Below, one piece after another: positions 1-14,173 of a DNA stretch of 64,000 nucleotides. Each line of letters opens with the position of its first letter. Within the stretch, counting starts at the first letter, position 1. The stretch comes from Mycolicibacterium sp. YH-1 (GTDB lineage Bacteria; Actinomycetota; Actinomycetes; Mycobacteriales; Mycobacteriaceae). The position numbers and the translations under genes are program-made. The notes beneath the pieces were generated by a model. The model had not been told where the DNA came from and did no database searches. It worked only from the letters and a program-made list of their open reading frames with translations. The DNA is taken from assembly GCF_022557175.1 (NCBI RefSeq), contig NZ_CP092915.1:3162001-3226000 (forward strand), in the 5' to 3' direction.

Positions 1-450
1 GGTCGGTTCGTCGAGCACCAGGACGTCGTGGCCCGCAAGTAGTACTGCGGCCAGAGCCACGCGGCGTCGCTCGCCACCGCTGAGGTTTTTCACCTCACGG
101 TCGAGCGCCACCTCGGCCAGCAGGTTCTCCACCACCGACCTGGTCTCCGCCTCGGCCGCCCAGATGTGGTCGGGCCGGCCGTCGACGATCAGGTCGCGCA
201 CCGTGGCCTCGGGCTTGAAGTCATCGGACTGGTGCAGGTAGCCGACGGACAATCCCGACGTGTGAGTCACCCGGCCCGAGTCAGGCGGTCGAGTCGCCGT
301 CAGGATCTGTAGCAGCGTGGTCTTGCCGTCGCCGTTTCGCCCGACGACACCGATCACCTCGCCCTCGTCGACACCGAGGCTTATGCCGTCGAGCAGGGTG
401 CGCGTCCCGTAACCGACGGTCGCGCGTTCAACGTTGATCAGGTTGGCCAT
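1..450 (-). CDS. ABC-F family ATP-binding protein, N-terminal part (gene continues beyond the window)
   Basis: The first 150 codons of a soluble ATPase read leftward off the window. The start MANLINVERATVGYG is followed by a Walker A motif GRNGDGKTTLL, a signature LSGGERRRVALA and a Walker B with LVLDEPT. No membrane segment is seen, which fits ABC-F proteins that act on the ribosome (translation factors or ribosome protection) rather than transporters. The ATG lies at 448-450 and is divergent from the lipase/synthetase gene, leaving a roughly 125-bp promoter region. The second ATPase domain that would confirm ABC-F is outside the window, so the exact subfamily cannot be assigned. Confidence 0.85.
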   Translation of the reverse strand, partial: MANLINVERATVGYGTRTLLDGISLGVDEGEVIGVVGRNGDGKTTLLQILTATRPPDSGRVTHTSGLSVGYLHQSDDFKPEATVRDLIVDGRPDHIWAAEAETRSVVENLLAEVALDREVKNLSGGERRRVALAAVLLAGHDVLVLDEPT

Positions 451-574
451 TAGGAGCCGATCATATGTGGCTCGGCACGCGCGGCCATCGGCGCGATCCC
501 CGCGGGCCAGAAGTTCGCTGTGCCATGATGACGTCGGCAAACTGCGGGTCGGGGAGCGCGAGAGGGGTGCACAG

Positions 575-3550
575 GTGGTCGACCTTTCGGCATTCACCAG
601 GCCGGTCGGGCGGTTGATGGCAACCGCGCAGAACGGGCTGGAGGTGCTCCGCTACGGCGGCCTGGAGACGGGCGCGGTCCCGTCGCCCTTCCAGATCATC
701 GAGAGCGTCCCCATGTACCGGCTTCGGCGGTACTTCCCGCCCGATTCCCGCCCGGGTGCCAAGCCGGCAGGCCCGCCGGTGCTCATGGTGCACCCGATGA
801 TGATGTCGGCCGACATGTGGGACGTGACGCGTGATGAGGGTGCCGTCGGCATCCTGCACGCCGCCGGCGTCGACCCGTGGGTCATCGACTTCGGCTCGCC
901 CGATCAGGTCGAGGGCGGCATGCAGCGCAACCTCGCCGACCACGTCGTCGCGCTGAGCGAGGCCATCGACACCGTCCGCACTGTCACCGACCGCGACGTC
1001 CACCTCGCCGGGTACTCGCAGGGCGGGATGTTCGCCTACCAGACGGCCGCGTATCGGCGGTCGAAGGACCTGGCCAGCATCGTCGCGTTCGGCTCGCCGG
1101 TCGACACCCTGGCGGCGTTGCCCCTCAACCTGCCCGCCAGCCTCGCCGCGGGCGCGGCGGACTTCATGGCCGACCACGTCTTCAGTCGCATCGACATCCC
1201 AGGCTGGCTGGCCCGCACGGGATTCCAGATGCTCGACCCGATCAAGACCGCGCAGGCGCGCATCGACTTCGTGCGCCAACTGCACGACCGCGAGGCGCTG
1301 CTCTCCCGTGAGCAACAGCGCCGGTTCCTGTCCAACGACGGCTGGATCGCCTGGTCCGGTCCCGCGATCGCGGAGCTGCTCAAGCAGTTCATCGCGCACA
1401 ACCGGATGATGAGCGGCGGCTTCTCGATCCGTGGTGATCTGGTCACGCTGTCCGACATCGACTGCCCGGTGCTCGCGGTGGTCGGTGAGGTCGATGACAT
1501 CGGTCAGCCGGCGTCGGTGCGCGGTATCAAGCGCGCCGCCCCGCAGGCCGACGTCTACGAATACCTGATCCGCGCAGGACATTTCGGTCTGGTGGTCGGC
1601 GGCAAGGCCGCCACCCAGACCTGGCCGACGGTGGCGTCCTGGGTGAAGTGGATATCGGGCGAGGGCGATATGCCCGATCAGGTCGTGCCGATGTCGCTGC
1701 AGCCGGCCGAGACAAACGAGAGTGGTGTGCAGCTGACGTCGCGCGTCGCGCACGTGGGTGCGGCCGCCACCGAGATGACGTTCAGTCTGGCCCGCACCGC
1801 GGCCGACGCATTTGTCGCGGCCAACAAGTCGGCACGCGCACTCGTCGTCGAGACGGCCAGGACGCTGCCGCGACTGGCCCGGCTCGGTCAGATCAACGAC
1901 CACACCCGGATCTCGCTCGGCCGCATCATGAACGAGCAGAGCAGCGCCACACCGAACGGTGAGTTCCTGCTGTTCGACGGCCGCGTGCACACCTACGAGG
2001 CCGTCGACCGTCGCATCAACAACGTCGTGCGCGGTCTCATCGACGTCGGTGTGCGCCAGGGGGCGCACGTCGGGGTCCTGATGGAGACCCGGCCCAGTGC
2101 GCTGGTCGCGATCGCCGCGCTGTCGCGGCTGGGTGCCGTGGCCGTGCTCATGCCGCCCGACGCCGACCTGGAGGAGGCGGCGCGTCTCGGCGGGATATCC
2201 GATGTGATCGCGGATCCGGGCAATCTGGACGCCGCGAGGAAGCTGCCGATCCGCGTGCTGGTCCTCGGCGGCGGTGAGAACCGCGATCTGGATCTGCCCG
2301 AGGACGCCGACGTCGTCGACATGGAGAAGATCGACCCCGACGTCGTCGAACTGCCGGGCTGGTACCGGCCCGACCCCGGTTACGCCAGGGACCTGGCCTA
2401 CGTCGCGTTCGCGCACGTTGGCGGCGAACTCGTGGCGCGTCAGATCACCAACTTCCGCTGGGCACTGTCGGCGATCGGCACCGCGTCCGCGGCCAACCTG
2501 GGCCGTAGCGACACGGTGTACTGCCTGACTCCGCTGCACCACCAATCGGGCCTGCTGGTCAGCCTGGGCGGCGCGGTGGTCGGCGGCACTCGCATCGCCC
2601 TGTCGCGCGGCCTGCGTCCGGACCGCTTCGTGCACGAACTGCGCCAGTACGGCGTCACCGTGGTGTCCTACACGTGGGCGATGCTGCGCGAGGTGGTGGA
2701 CGACCCGTCGTTCTCGGTCAACGGCACGCACCCGGTTCGCCTGTTCATCGGATCGGGCATGCCGACGGGGCTGTGGCGGCGCATCGAGCAGGAGTTCGAA
2801 CCCGCCCACGTCGTGGAGTTCTTCGCGACGACGGACGGTCAGGCCGTGCTGGCGAACGTGTCGGGCGCCAAGATCGGCAGCGAGGGCAGACCGCTGCCCG
2901 GTGCCGGGCGGGTGGAGCTCGCCGCCTACGACGTCGACGACGACCTCATCCTCGAGGACGAGCGCGGTTTCGTGCGGCTGGCGCAGCCCAATGAGGTGGG
3001 CGTGCTCCTCGCGCATCCTCGCGGGCCCGTCGACCCGACGGCCGCGATCAAGCGCGGGGTCTTCGCGCCCGCCGACACCTGGGTGTCCACCGAGTACCTG
3101 TTCCGCCGTGATGACGACGGCGACTTCTGGCTTGTCGACAACCGTGCCACCGTCATCCACACCGACCGGGGGCCGGTGTACAGCGCCACCGTGAACGACA
3201 CGGTGAGCAGGGTGGGCGCGGTCGATCTCTCGGTGACCTACAAGGTCACGGCCGGGGGACGGACGCTGGCCGTGACGGCGCTGACGCTGGCTCCGGGCGG
3301 CAGCGTTCCGAGCGCCGACCTGAACGAGGCGCTGGCCAGTCTTCCCGTCGGCGTGCACCCCGATCTGGTGCACGTTGTGCCCGATATGAAGCTCAGCGCC
3401 TCCTACCGGCCGCTGCTCGCGCCACTGCGGGCGATGGGTGTGCCGAAGCCCGCGCGTAACGCCTGGTACCTCGACTACGAAACAGGTGTGTACAAGCGGC
3501 TCACGACTGCCGTGCGTGCCGAACTGATGGGTGATGGCTCGGCCGACTGA
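575..3550 (+). CDS. Bifunctional alpha/beta-hydrolase (lipase/PHA-synthase-like) and acyl-CoA synthetase-like protein, Rv1683 type
   Basis: A 991-residue fusion. Residues about 1-400 form an alpha/beta hydrolase with nucleophile elbow GYSQGG (Ser148) and a late Asp and His (GEVDDIG, RAGHFG) completing a triad. Residues about 450-991 align with the AMP-binding acyl-CoA synthetase fold. The M. tuberculosis counterpart Rv1683 has been linked to triacylglycerol metabolism. The GTG at 575 is chosen because it follows a purine-rich site (gagagggg, 560-567) and gives the family length; the frame stays open further upstream only by overlapping the divergent ABC-F gene. The synthetase half is odd: the Ser/Thr/Gly-rich P-loop and the C-terminal catalytic Lys motif are not recognisable, so its adenylating activity is doubtful. 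Confidence 0.85.
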   Translation: MVDLSAFTRPVGRLMATAQNGLEVLRYGGLETGAVPSPFQIIESVPMYRLRRYFPPDSRPGAKPAGPPVLMVHPMMMSADMWDVTRDEGAVGILHAAGVDPWVIDFGSPDQVEGGMQRNLADHVVALSEAIDTVRTVTDRDVHLAGYSQGGMFAYQTAAYRRSKDLASIVAFGSPVDTLAALPLNLPASLAAGAADFMADHVFSRIDIPGWLARTGFQMLDPIKTAQARIDFVRQLHDREALLSREQQRRFLSNDGWIAWSGPAIAELLKQFIAHNRMMSGGFSIRGDLVTLSDIDCPVLAVVGEVDDIGQPASVRGIKRAAPQADVYEYLIRAGHFGLVVGGKAATQTWPTVASWVKWISGEGDMPDQVVPMSLQPAETNESGVQLTSRVAHVGAAATEMTFSLARTAADAFVAANKSARALVVETARTLPRLARLGQINDHTRISLGRIMNEQSSATPNGEFLLFDGRVHTYEAVDRRINNVVRGLIDVGVRQGAHVGVLMETRPSALVAIAALSRLGAVAVLMPPDADLEEAARLGGISDVIADPGNLDAARKLPIRVLVLGGGENRDLDLPEDADVVDMEKIDPDVVELPGWYRPDPGYARDLAYVAFAHVGGELVARQITNFRWALSAIGTASAANLGRSDTVYCLTPLHHQSGLLVSLGGAVVGGTRIALSRGLRPDRFVHELRQYGVTVVSYTWAMLREVVDDPSFSVNGTHPVRLFIGSGMPTGLWRRIEQEFEPAHVVEFFATTDGQAVLANVSGAKIGSEGRPLPGAGRVELAAYDVDDDLILEDERGFVRLAQPNEVGVLLAHPRGPVDPTAAIKRGVFAPADTWVSTEYLFRRDDDGDFWLVDNRATVIHTDRGPVYSATVNDTVSRVGAVDLSVTYKVTAGGRTLAVTALTLAPGGSVPSADLNEALASLPVGVHPDLVHVVPDMKLSASYRPLLAPLRAMGVPKPARNAWYLDYETGVYKRLTTAVRAELMGDGSAD

Positions 3551-3638
3551 GGTCGTGCGTCACTCATGTCCCACTGTTAGGCTCCGGCAGACGGCAGATC
3601 GCCGCACGGGTCGGGCCCCGCTCCGCATGGAGGAATTC

Positions 3639-4157
3639 ATGACATCGCAGACCAGCAGGCCGAGCGTGTGGCGGCGTGCCGCTGTCGGCGCGGTTGCAAG
3701 CGGTGCCCTGGTCGCCGGACTGCTCGCGGGTGCGCCCGTCGCGTTCTCGGACCCCGAGGCTCCTGCGGATCCAGCCAGCCCGATCACTCCGGGCCCAGCG
3801 GATCGGGGAAGCCCCATCACTCCCGGCGGATCGGCCGCTGCGGCTGCGGCGCAGCAGGGGGTCAGCGCCGATCAGATGCTGCTCGACATCGCCGCGCAGT
3901 ACGACACGGGCGCCGGTGGCGGCAAGGTGTCCCAGCTGATCCACAGCATCCTCAAGCTTCGGGCGCAGGGCTTCGCCCCGTCCAACGGAAACATCGATGC
4001 GATTCGCGCGGCATTGGACAAGCGCCCGAACCAGGTGCCCCTGCGTGAAGCCCTCGAACAGACCCTCTCCTTCCAGCGCCGCAATCAGCAGCGTGGCATG
4101 GCGGCGGGCAATCAGGGCACACCGTCGATCAACATCAACCAGTCGCCGTTCGGCTGA
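3639..4157 (+). CDS. Small exported protein, Pro/Ala-rich N-terminus
   Basis: A 172-residue protein with a clear Sec signal peptide: basic start (TSRPSVWRRAA), hydrophobic core (VASGALVAGLLAGAP) and a likely cleavage after AFS or ASA-type residues near 36. A Pro/Gly/Ala stretch with the twice-used segment SPITPG follows, then a helical domain of about 100 residues without Cys. The ATG at 3639 has a strong ribosome site GGAGG at 3629-3633; the frame is open further upstream but would hide the signal peptide. It lies 88 bp behind the lipase gene and 11 bp ahead of the Trm112-like gene. The domain resembles small secreted mycobacterial proteins of unknown function, and no specific role can be given. 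Confidence 0.75.
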   Translation: MTSQTSRPSVWRRAAVGAVASGALVAGLLAGAPVAFSDPEAPADPASPITPGPADRGSPITPGGSAAAAAAQQGVSADQMLLDIAAQYDTGAGGGKVSQLIHSILKLRAQGFAPSNGNIDAIRAALDKRPNQVPLREALEQTLSFQRRNQQRGMAAGNQGTPSININQSPFG

Positions 4158-4168
4158 TTCGGAATCCC

Positions 4169-4372
4169 GTGCTCGACTCCCGTTTGCGCGACATCCTGGT
4201 CTGCCCCGAGGACCGTGGTCCTCTGCTGCTCATCGGCGAGGAGCTGCTGTACAACCCGCGGCTGCGCCGTGCGTATCGGATCGAGGGCAACGTCCCGGTT
4301 CTGCTGGTCGACGAGGCCGTCACGATCACCGATGACGCCGAACACCAGCGACTTCTCGACCGCGCCGACTAG
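4169..4372 (+). CDS. Trm112/UPF0434-family small protein (Rv1684 type)
   Basis: A 67-residue protein beginning at GTG 4169 (MLDSRLRDILVCPEDRGPL). The segment ILVCPEDRGPLLL followed by a short beta-rich tail (YRIEGNVPVLL) is the hallmark of the Trm112/YcaR family. The usual second Cys of the first CPxC is replaced by Asp (CPED), so a full zinc knuckle is not present, as in many actinobacterial members. Trm112 proteins activate methyltransferases in eukaryotes and archaea; the bacterial role is not settled. Its stop codon overlaps the convergent tetR gene by 4 bases (4369-4372). Confidence 0.8.
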   Translation: MLDSRLRDILVCPEDRGPLLLIGEELLYNPRLRRAYRIEGNVPVLLVDEAVTITDDAEHQRLLDRAD

Positions 4373-4968
4373 CCGAGACCCGGCAGGTCGCCGGTGAGAT
4401 AGTGCTGCAGATTGGGCGCGATGGTCTCGGCGACCTGTTGCACCGGCAGTGACTTGAATGGCTCCAGCTCCAGGATGTAGCGGGCCATCACGACACCCAC
4501 GAGTTGGGATGCGACGAACTGCACGCGAATCCGACCCGAACCGGGTGGGCTGTCGACACGTCGTCCCACCTCCACGGAGATGACCTCCTGAAGGAACGAC
4601 CGGACCAGGCTGACGTCGTTGCCGGCCAGAAGCGAGCGCAGTGTCGCGATGAAACCCGACCCCAGCTCGGAGTCCCACAGCGGCAGCAGCAGTGACGGCA
4701 ACTTGAGACCGAGTTCGTCGACCGGAGTCTCGCGCATCGGTCCGATGACCTGCATTGGGTCGATCGGAATGTGGATGGCGGCGGCGAACAGTTGCTGCTT
4801 GGTCCCGAAGTAGTGGTGCACCAGCGCGGCGTCGACTCCCGCCGACGACGCGATCGATCTGATCGAGGTCTTGTCGATTCCGTTGCGGGCGAACAACTCC
4901 CGGGCACTGGACAGGATCCGGTCGCGGGTGTCGGACTGCCCGGGCGGTCGTCCGGGGCGTTTGGTCAC
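4369..4968 (-). CDS. TetR-family repressor of the adjacent ABC exporter (Rv1685c type)
   Basis: 199 residues. The N-terminal helix-turn-helix is typical of TetR (RDRILSSARELFARNG, IRSIASSAGVDAALVHHYFG). The GTG at 4968 overlaps the permease stop by 4 bases (GTGA), so it is the last gene of an ATPase-permease-regulator operon and is probably translationally coupled. Longer in-frame extensions run back into the permease gene and are not credible. Two inverted repeats at the head of the operon (6464-6494) are the likely binding sites, which would make the operon autoregulated. The inducer is unknown. Confidence 0.88.
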   Translation of the reverse strand: MTKRPGRPPGQSDTRDRILSSARELFARNGIDKTSIRSIASSAGVDAALVHHYFGTKQQLFAAAIHIPIDPMQVIGPMRETPVDELGLKLPSLLLPLWDSELGSGFIATLRSLLAGNDVSLVRSFLQEVISVEVGRRVDSPPGSGRIRVQFVASQLVGVVMARYILELEPFKSLPVQQVAETIAPNLQHYLTGDLPGLG

Positions 4969-5720
4969 GGGGTCCTTCGGCGAAGCGTCGCCGCGGCGAG
5001 ACACAGCGCCACGACCGCGAAGCCGATCACGATGGCGATGTCGCGGGCCGCGGTGGCGGTCAGATCGGGATGCGCCCCCACCTGCTGGAGCGCCTCCAGT
5101 GCGTAACTGGCCGGCAGCACATTGCTGATCCACTGCAGCCAGTCGGGCAGCAGTGCGCGCGGCACGATGATGCCGCACAGCAGAAGCTGGGGCACCACCA
5201 CCACCGGCATGAACTGGACGGCCTGGAACTCGGTGCGGGCGAACGCGCTGCACAACAGGCCCAGCCCGACCCCGAGTATCGCGTTGATGATGGCGATGAC
5301 GAACACCAGCACGGGGCTGCCCGCGGTGGTCAGGCCGAGCAACCAGAACGCGATCAGGCAGGCCAGCGCCGCCTGCGCGGCCGCCGCGATCGAGAACGCC
5401 GTGCCGTAGCCGGCCAGGAGATCGAGCCGGCGCAGGGGAGTGGTGAGGATCCGTTCCAGCGTCCCGGACACCCGTTCACGCTGCATGGTGATCGACGTGA
5501 TGAGGAACATCACGACGAGCGGGAAGACGCCCAGCATGATCAGGCAGGCGTTGTTGAACGGCGTCGGCATGCCCGGCGGATGTGGCGCGTTCTGAAACAT
5601 GAAGTACATCAACGTGATGACCACACTTGGCACCACCAGGATCATCGCGACACTGCGGTGATCGCCCGCGAGCTGGCGCAGAATACGGCCGGTCGTGGCG
5701 AGGTAGGCGGTCGCGCTCAA
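4965..5720 (-). CDS. ABC-2 type exporter permease (Rv1686c type)
   Basis: A 251-residue integral membrane protein with about six hydrophobic segments, for example AMILVVPSVVITLMYFMF, LIMLGVFPLVVMFLITS and LVFVIAIINAILGVGLGLL. The motif MQRERVSGTLERILTTPL after the second segment is characteristic of ABC-2 permeases of the drug/polyketide/Nod-factor export type. The start is TTG 5720, whose TTGA overlaps the ATPase stop; an AGGCAGG-like site precedes it. It pairs with the ATPase at 5717-6487 to form a half-transporter that would dimerise. The substrate cannot be read from sequence. Confidence 0.87.
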   Translation of the reverse strand: MSATAYLATTGRILRQLAGDHRSVAMILVVPSVVITLMYFMFQNAPHPPGMPTPFNNACLIMLGVFPLVVMFLITSITMQRERVSGTLERILTTPLRRLDLLAGYGTAFSIAAAAQAALACLIAFWLLGLTTAGSPVLVFVIAIINAILGVGLGLLCSAFARTEFQAVQFMPVVVVPQLLLCGIIVPRALLPDWLQWISNVLPASYALEALQQVGAHPDLTATAARDIAIVIGFAVVALCLAAATLRRRTP

Positions 5721-6487
5721 CCTGCCTCGGCGCTCATGGGCTCGGTGCTGTGCCGGATGACCGACAGGAACGCTTCCTCGAGTGACGTGCATTCCGTCTC
5801 CTCCCGCAGTCTCGATGGTGTGGTGTGGGCGAGCAGGCGACCATCCCGCATGAGCAGCAGGTCGTGGCAGTGATCGGCCTCGTCCATGACGTGGCTGGAC
5901 ACCAGCAGCGTCTGGCCCTGCTCGGCCAACAGCTGGAACTGCTCCCACAGTTCGACCCGCAATACTGGGTCCAGTCCGACGGTGGGCTCGTCGAGTACGA
6001 GCAGCTCCGGCTGGGCGACCAGTGCGCAGGCCAGTGACGCCCGGGTGCGTTGTCCGCCGGAGAGGTTGCCGCACAGGGCAGTTCGGTGATCGGTGAGTCC
6101 GACGGTCTCAATCGCGCCGTCGGCGTCGTCCTTGGTCCTCCCGTACAGGGCGGCGAAGTAGCGCACGTTGTCCAGGACCCGCAGGTCGTCGTAGACGGTC
6201 GGGTCCTGGGTGACGTAGCCGACGCGACTGCGGAGTTCGGCCGAACCGGCGGGTAGGCCCAGCACGGTCACGGTGCCCGACTCGACGATCTGGGTACCGA
6301 CGATGCTGCGGAGCAGCGTGGTCTTGCCGCACCCGGAGGGGCCGAGGATGCCGGTGATGGTTCCGCGGGCGATCCGCACCGAGAGGTCGTCGATGGCGGT
6401 CCGCCTGCCGCGCACGACTCGCAGGTGTTCGACCTCGATGGCGGGCCCCGCCGAGGGAGTTAATTCATCTGACGATGAAGTCATCAT
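5717..6487 (-). CDS. ABC exporter ATP-binding subunit (Rv1687c type)
   Basis: 256 residues with a full ATPase set: Walker A GPSGCGKTTLLRS, Q-loop VTQDP, signature LSGGQRTRASLA, Walker B LLVLDEPTVGLDP and switch His in LLVSSHVMDEAD. It is the first gene of the three-gene operon. The ATG at 6487 (a second ATG follows at 6484) is chosen; a GGAGG lies 12 bases upstream, and the start codon falls inside an inverted repeat that is probably the TetR operator. Such ATPases with an ABC-2 permease and TetR usually export drugs or lipids; here this is inference. Confidence 0.88.
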   Translation of the reverse strand: MMTSSSDELTPSAGPAIEVEHLRVVRGRRTAIDDLSVRIARGTITGILGPSGCGKTTLLRSIVGTQIVESGTVTVLGLPAGSAELRSRVGYVTQDPTVYDDLRVLDNVRYFAALYGRTKDDADGAIETVGLTDHRTALCGNLSGGQRTRASLACALVAQPELLVLDEPTVGLDPVLRVELWEQFQLLAEQGQTLLVSSHVMDEADHCHDLLLMRDGRLLAHTTPSRLREETECTSLEEAFLSVIRHSTEPMSAEAG

Positions 6488-6494
6488 GTGATGA
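6464..6494. promoter_or_regulatory. Double inverted repeat overlapping the ABC operon start, candidate TetR operator
   Basis: Two adjacent palindromes are seen: TTCATC-TGAC-GATGAA (6464-6479, perfect) and TCATCA-TG-TGATGA (6481-6494, perfect arms). Both contain the half-site TCATC/GATGA. They cover the start codon of the exporter ATPase and the first few codons, 50-80 bp from the divergent mpg start. TetR repressors bind such short inverted repeats as dimers, and the operon encodes a TetR, so local autorepression is the simplest reading. Confidence 0.6.
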
Positions 6495-6545
6495 AATATC
6501 CTCCCGCGCCGCGGGGATGTCAACGGTGCGGGCAGAATTGCTGCC

Positions 6546-7157
6546 GTGAGTTCAAATGCGCTGGTCACCGACCCGCTCACCGCCGCTCGGCGTCTACTCG
6601 GGGCACGATTGACTGGCCGTGGGGTGTCGGCGGTGATCCTCGAGGTCGAGGCCTATGGCGGACCCCCGGACGGCCCCTGGCCCGATTCCGCGGCGCACTC
6701 CTATCGAGGCTCCCGACCTCGGAGCGCGGTCATGTTCGGGCCCGCGGGCAGGCTCTACGCGTACCGCAGCCATGGAATCCACGTCTGTGCGAACGTGGTG
6801 TGCGGCGCCGACGGGGTGGCGGCCGCCGTGCTGCTGCGCGCCGCCGAGGTGGATGACGGTACGACCGTCGCCGCATCGCGTCGAGGTGCCTCCGTCGTGC
6901 CCGCGGGTCTCGCGCGAGGACCGGGAAATCTGTGCTCTGCGCTCGGAATCACCTTGGCCGACAACGGAATCGATCTCTTCGATGACGCCAGCCCGGTGCG
7001 CTTGACGCTCGGCGACCCGGTGGCGGGTATCGATGGCCCGCGTGTCGGGGTCAGTACGGCCGCCGACCGCCCGTGGCGCTTCTGGGTGAGCGGGCGCGCC
7101 GAGGTCTCCTCCTACCGGCGTAGTCCACGGGCCCCCGCACCGGGGGACAGCGACTGA
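6546..7157 (+). CDS. mpg: 3-methyladenine DNA glycosylase (AAG/Mpg family)
   Basis: 203 residues starting at GTG 6546. It matches the alkyladenine glycosylase family: [25 protein letters not shown] (containing the catalytic Glu), [27 protein letters not shown] and [15 protein letters not shown] (the GPG loop). The enzyme excises alkylated purines in base excision repair. It lies 29 bp upstream of tyrS, the same order as Rv1688-Rv1689, and diverges from the exporter operon. Length and motifs are complete; no clear ribosome-binding site precedes the GTG, so the first codon is the main uncertainty. Confidence 0.92.
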   Translation: MSSNALVTDPLTAARRLLGARLTGRGVSAVILEVEAYGGPPDGPWPDSAAHSYRGSRPRSAVMFGPAGRLYAYRSHGIHVCANVVCGADGVAAAVLLRAAEVDDGTTVAASRRGASVVPAGLARGPGNLCSALGITLADNGIDLFDDASPVRLTLGDPVAGIDGPRVGVSTAADRPWRFWVSGRAEVSSYRRSPRAPAPGDSD

Positions 7158-7186
7158 CGCCGCCCGGCATACGGGAAGATCGACCC

Positions 7187-8470
7187 ATGGGTAACGACAT
7201 CCTGGGCGAACTGGAATGGCGCGGTCTGATCGCGCAATCGACCGATCGGGATGCATTGGCGGCTGAGCTGGCCAAAGGGCCCCTGACGCTCTACTCGGGA
7301 TTCGACCCGACCGCGCCAAGCCTGCACGCCGGTCACCTGGTGCCACTGCTCACGTTGCGGCGGTTCCAGGCGGCCGGTCACCGGCCGATCGTGCTCGCCG
7401 GCGGCGCGACCGGCATGATCGGCGATCCTCGGGAGACCGGCGAACGGACGCTGAACACGGCGGACACAGTCGCCGACTGGGCCTCGCGCATCCGTGGCCA
7501 GCTGGAACGCTTCGTCGAGTTCGACGAGTCGCCGACCGGCGCGATCGTGGAGAACAACCTGTCCTGGACCGCGGAGCTCTCCGCGATCGAGTTCCTCCGC
7601 GACGTCGGCAAGTACTTCTCGGTCAACGTGATGCTGGATCGCGAGACTGTGCGCCGCCGTCTCGAGGGCGACGGCATGTCCTACACCGAGTTCAGCTACA
7701 TGCTCCTGCAGTCCAACGACTACGTGGAGCTGCACCAGCGCCACGGCTGCGCGTTGCAGATCGGTGGCTCCGACCAGTGGGGGAACATCGTCGCCGGCGC
7801 TCGACTGGTCCGCCAGAAACACGGCGCAACGGTGCACGCGATGACGACGCCGCTGGTCACGGACTCGGAGGGCAAGAAGTTCGGTAAGTCCACCGGTGGC
7901 GGAAACCTGTGGCTGGACCCCGAGATGACCAGCCCTTATGCCTGGTACCAGTACTTCGTCAACACCGCCGACGCCGACGTGGTGCCGTACCTGCGGTGGT
8001 TCACCTTCCTCACGGCCGAGCAGATCGAGGAGCTCGAACGGGCGACCGCCGAGCGCCCGCATGAACGGGCCGCACAACGGCGCCTCGCCCAGGAACTCAC
8101 GACGTTGGTGCACGGGCAGGCGGCCACCGATGCCGTCGAGCACGCCAGCCAGGCGTTATTTGGCCGCGGTGAACTGGGGGAGTTGGACGAGTCGACCCTT
8201 GCGGCCGCCCTGCGGGAGGCCGGCAACGACCAGGTGGCCGAGCTGAAGCCGGGCGGACCCGATGCGATCACCGATCTTCTGGTGGCCACGGGACTGTCGG
8301 CGAGCAAGGGAGCTGCGCGTCGCACGGTCGCCGAGGGCGGTGTCTCGGTCAACAACGTGCGGATCGAAAGCGATGACTGGGTACCGCAGGCATCGGACTT
8401 CCTGCATGGGCGATGGCTCGTGGTCCGCAGGGGCAAGCGGAATATCGCGGGGGTCCAGAGGGTTACATGA
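7187..8470 (+). CDS. tyrS: Tyrosyl-tRNA synthetase
   Basis: 427 residues, class I synthetase. The HIGH-type motif appears as [10 protein letters not shown], the tyrosine pocket as [13 protein letters not shown] and GGSDQWGNI, and the KMSKS loop as [10 protein letters not shown]-terminal S4-like RNA-binding domain ([17 protein letters not shown]) completes the usual bacterial TyrRS. The ATG at 7187 is preceded by gggaag at 7170-7175. The rRNA operon promoter begins 36 bp after the stop codon, the arrangement known for the tyrS-linked rrn operon of rapidly growing mycobacteria. Confidence 0.97.
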   Translation: MGNDILGELEWRGLIAQSTDRDALAAELAKGPLTLYSGFDPTAPSLHAGHLVPLLTLRRFQAAGHRPIVLAGGATGMIGDPRETGERTLNTADTVADWASRIRGQLERFVEFDESPTGAIVENNLSWTAELSAIEFLRDVGKYFSVNVMLDRETVRRRLEGDGMSYTEFSYMLLQSNDYVELHQRHGCALQIGGSDQWGNIVAGARLVRQKHGATVHAMTTPLVTDSEGKKFGKSTGGGNLWLDPEMTSPYAWYQYFVNTADADVVPYLRWFTFLTAEQIEELERATAERPHERAAQRRLAQELTTLVHGQAATDAVEHASQALFGRGELGELDESTLAAALREAGNDQVAELKPGGPDAITDLLVATGLSASKGAARRTVAEGGVSVNNVRIESDDWVPQASDFLHGRWLVVRRGKRNIAGVQRVT

Positions 8471-8506
8471 GTGAAGTTCGGATGAATATCGCCTCTACCA
8501 GGCGAT

Positions 8507-8535
8507 TTGACTCCCAGTTTCCCCTCGCGTAACTT
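8507..8535 (+). promoter_or_regulatory. rrn operon promoter (sigma-A type)
   Basis: TTGACT at 8507-8512, a 17-bp spacer and TAACTT at 8530-8535 form a near-consensus mycobacterial SigA promoter just behind tyrS, about 290 bp before the 16S gene. Transcription would start near 8541-8543. No second promoter of similar quality is seen in the leader. Confidence 0.75.
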
Positions 8536-8633
8536 ATTGCAAGTCAGAGCGACGCGGTGAAAGCCGCAGAGCGCGAGACATTCAAGAGGAAAGCCACTTA
8601 GGTGGGACTACTTCTACGCCCGCACTACAGTAT

Positions 8634-8701
8634 CGCGGCTTTTAGCCGCGGGATTGTTGCGCGGTCAGTGCAGGTCTGTTGTTTGAGAACTCAATAGTGT
8701 G
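8634..8701 (+). promoter_or_regulatory. rRNA leader: boxB-like hairpin, boxA-like element and 16S processing arm
   Basis: A perfect 7-bp hairpin (CGCGGCT, loop TTT, AGCCGCG; 8634-8650) is followed by GTTGTTTGAGAAC (8678-8690), similar to the conserved actinobacterial boxA antitermination element. The next segment CAATAGTGTG (8692-8701) is exactly complementary to CACACTATTG at 10543-10552 behind the 16S gene, so the two can form the RNase III stem that frees pre-16S RNA. The remaining leader to 8832 is T-rich and holds no gene. Confidence 0.6.
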
Positions 8702-8832
8702 TTTGATGGTTTTTGTTTGTTGTTGTTGCACTCTTTTTTCTCGTTTAGGGGTGTGACATTGTTTTTTGCCAGTTTTTACTGGTGTTAGGTCGGACTTGTT
8801 CTGATTGAATTCACCTGTCTTTGGATGGGTTG

Positions 8833-13892
<5,060 letters not shown>

Positions 13893-14048
13893 CACACACC
13901 AACAGAAACCAATTGTTGGAGAAAACGTGTAACACCACTAAGCTCGCGCAACCACAAACCACAGTCAAACAATGTTTGACCACACCCCACCACCAAAACA
14001 CACCACCCACACCATGGGCAGCGTGCAAGGGGCTGAAAAGAAAATAGA

Positions 14049-14163
14049 GTTACGGCGGCCACAGCGGCAGGGAAACGCCCGGTACCATTCCGAACCCGGA
14101 AGCTAAGCCTACCAGCGCCGATGATACTACCCTTTCGGGTGGAAAAGTAGGACACCGCCGAAC
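14049..14163 (+). rRNA. rrf: 5S ribosomal RNA
   Basis: About 115 nt from GTTACGGCGGCCACAGCGG to GGACACCGCCGAAC. The first and last segments (GGCGGC / CCGCCG region) form the closing helix and the central part contains the conserved CCGAACCCGGAAGCTAAG. It is the last gene of the rrn operon, separated from 23S by a spacer of about 156 nt that carries the right 23S processing arm. Confidence 0.95.
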
Positions 14164-14173
14164 ACCCTTTAAA

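Noticed and set aside
461..3373. Long minus-strand open frame (970 codons) opposite the lipase/synthetase gene
   Set aside because: Arg/His/Gly-rich product with no domain; it is an antisense shadow of a high-G+C gene whose plus-strand product has clear motifs.
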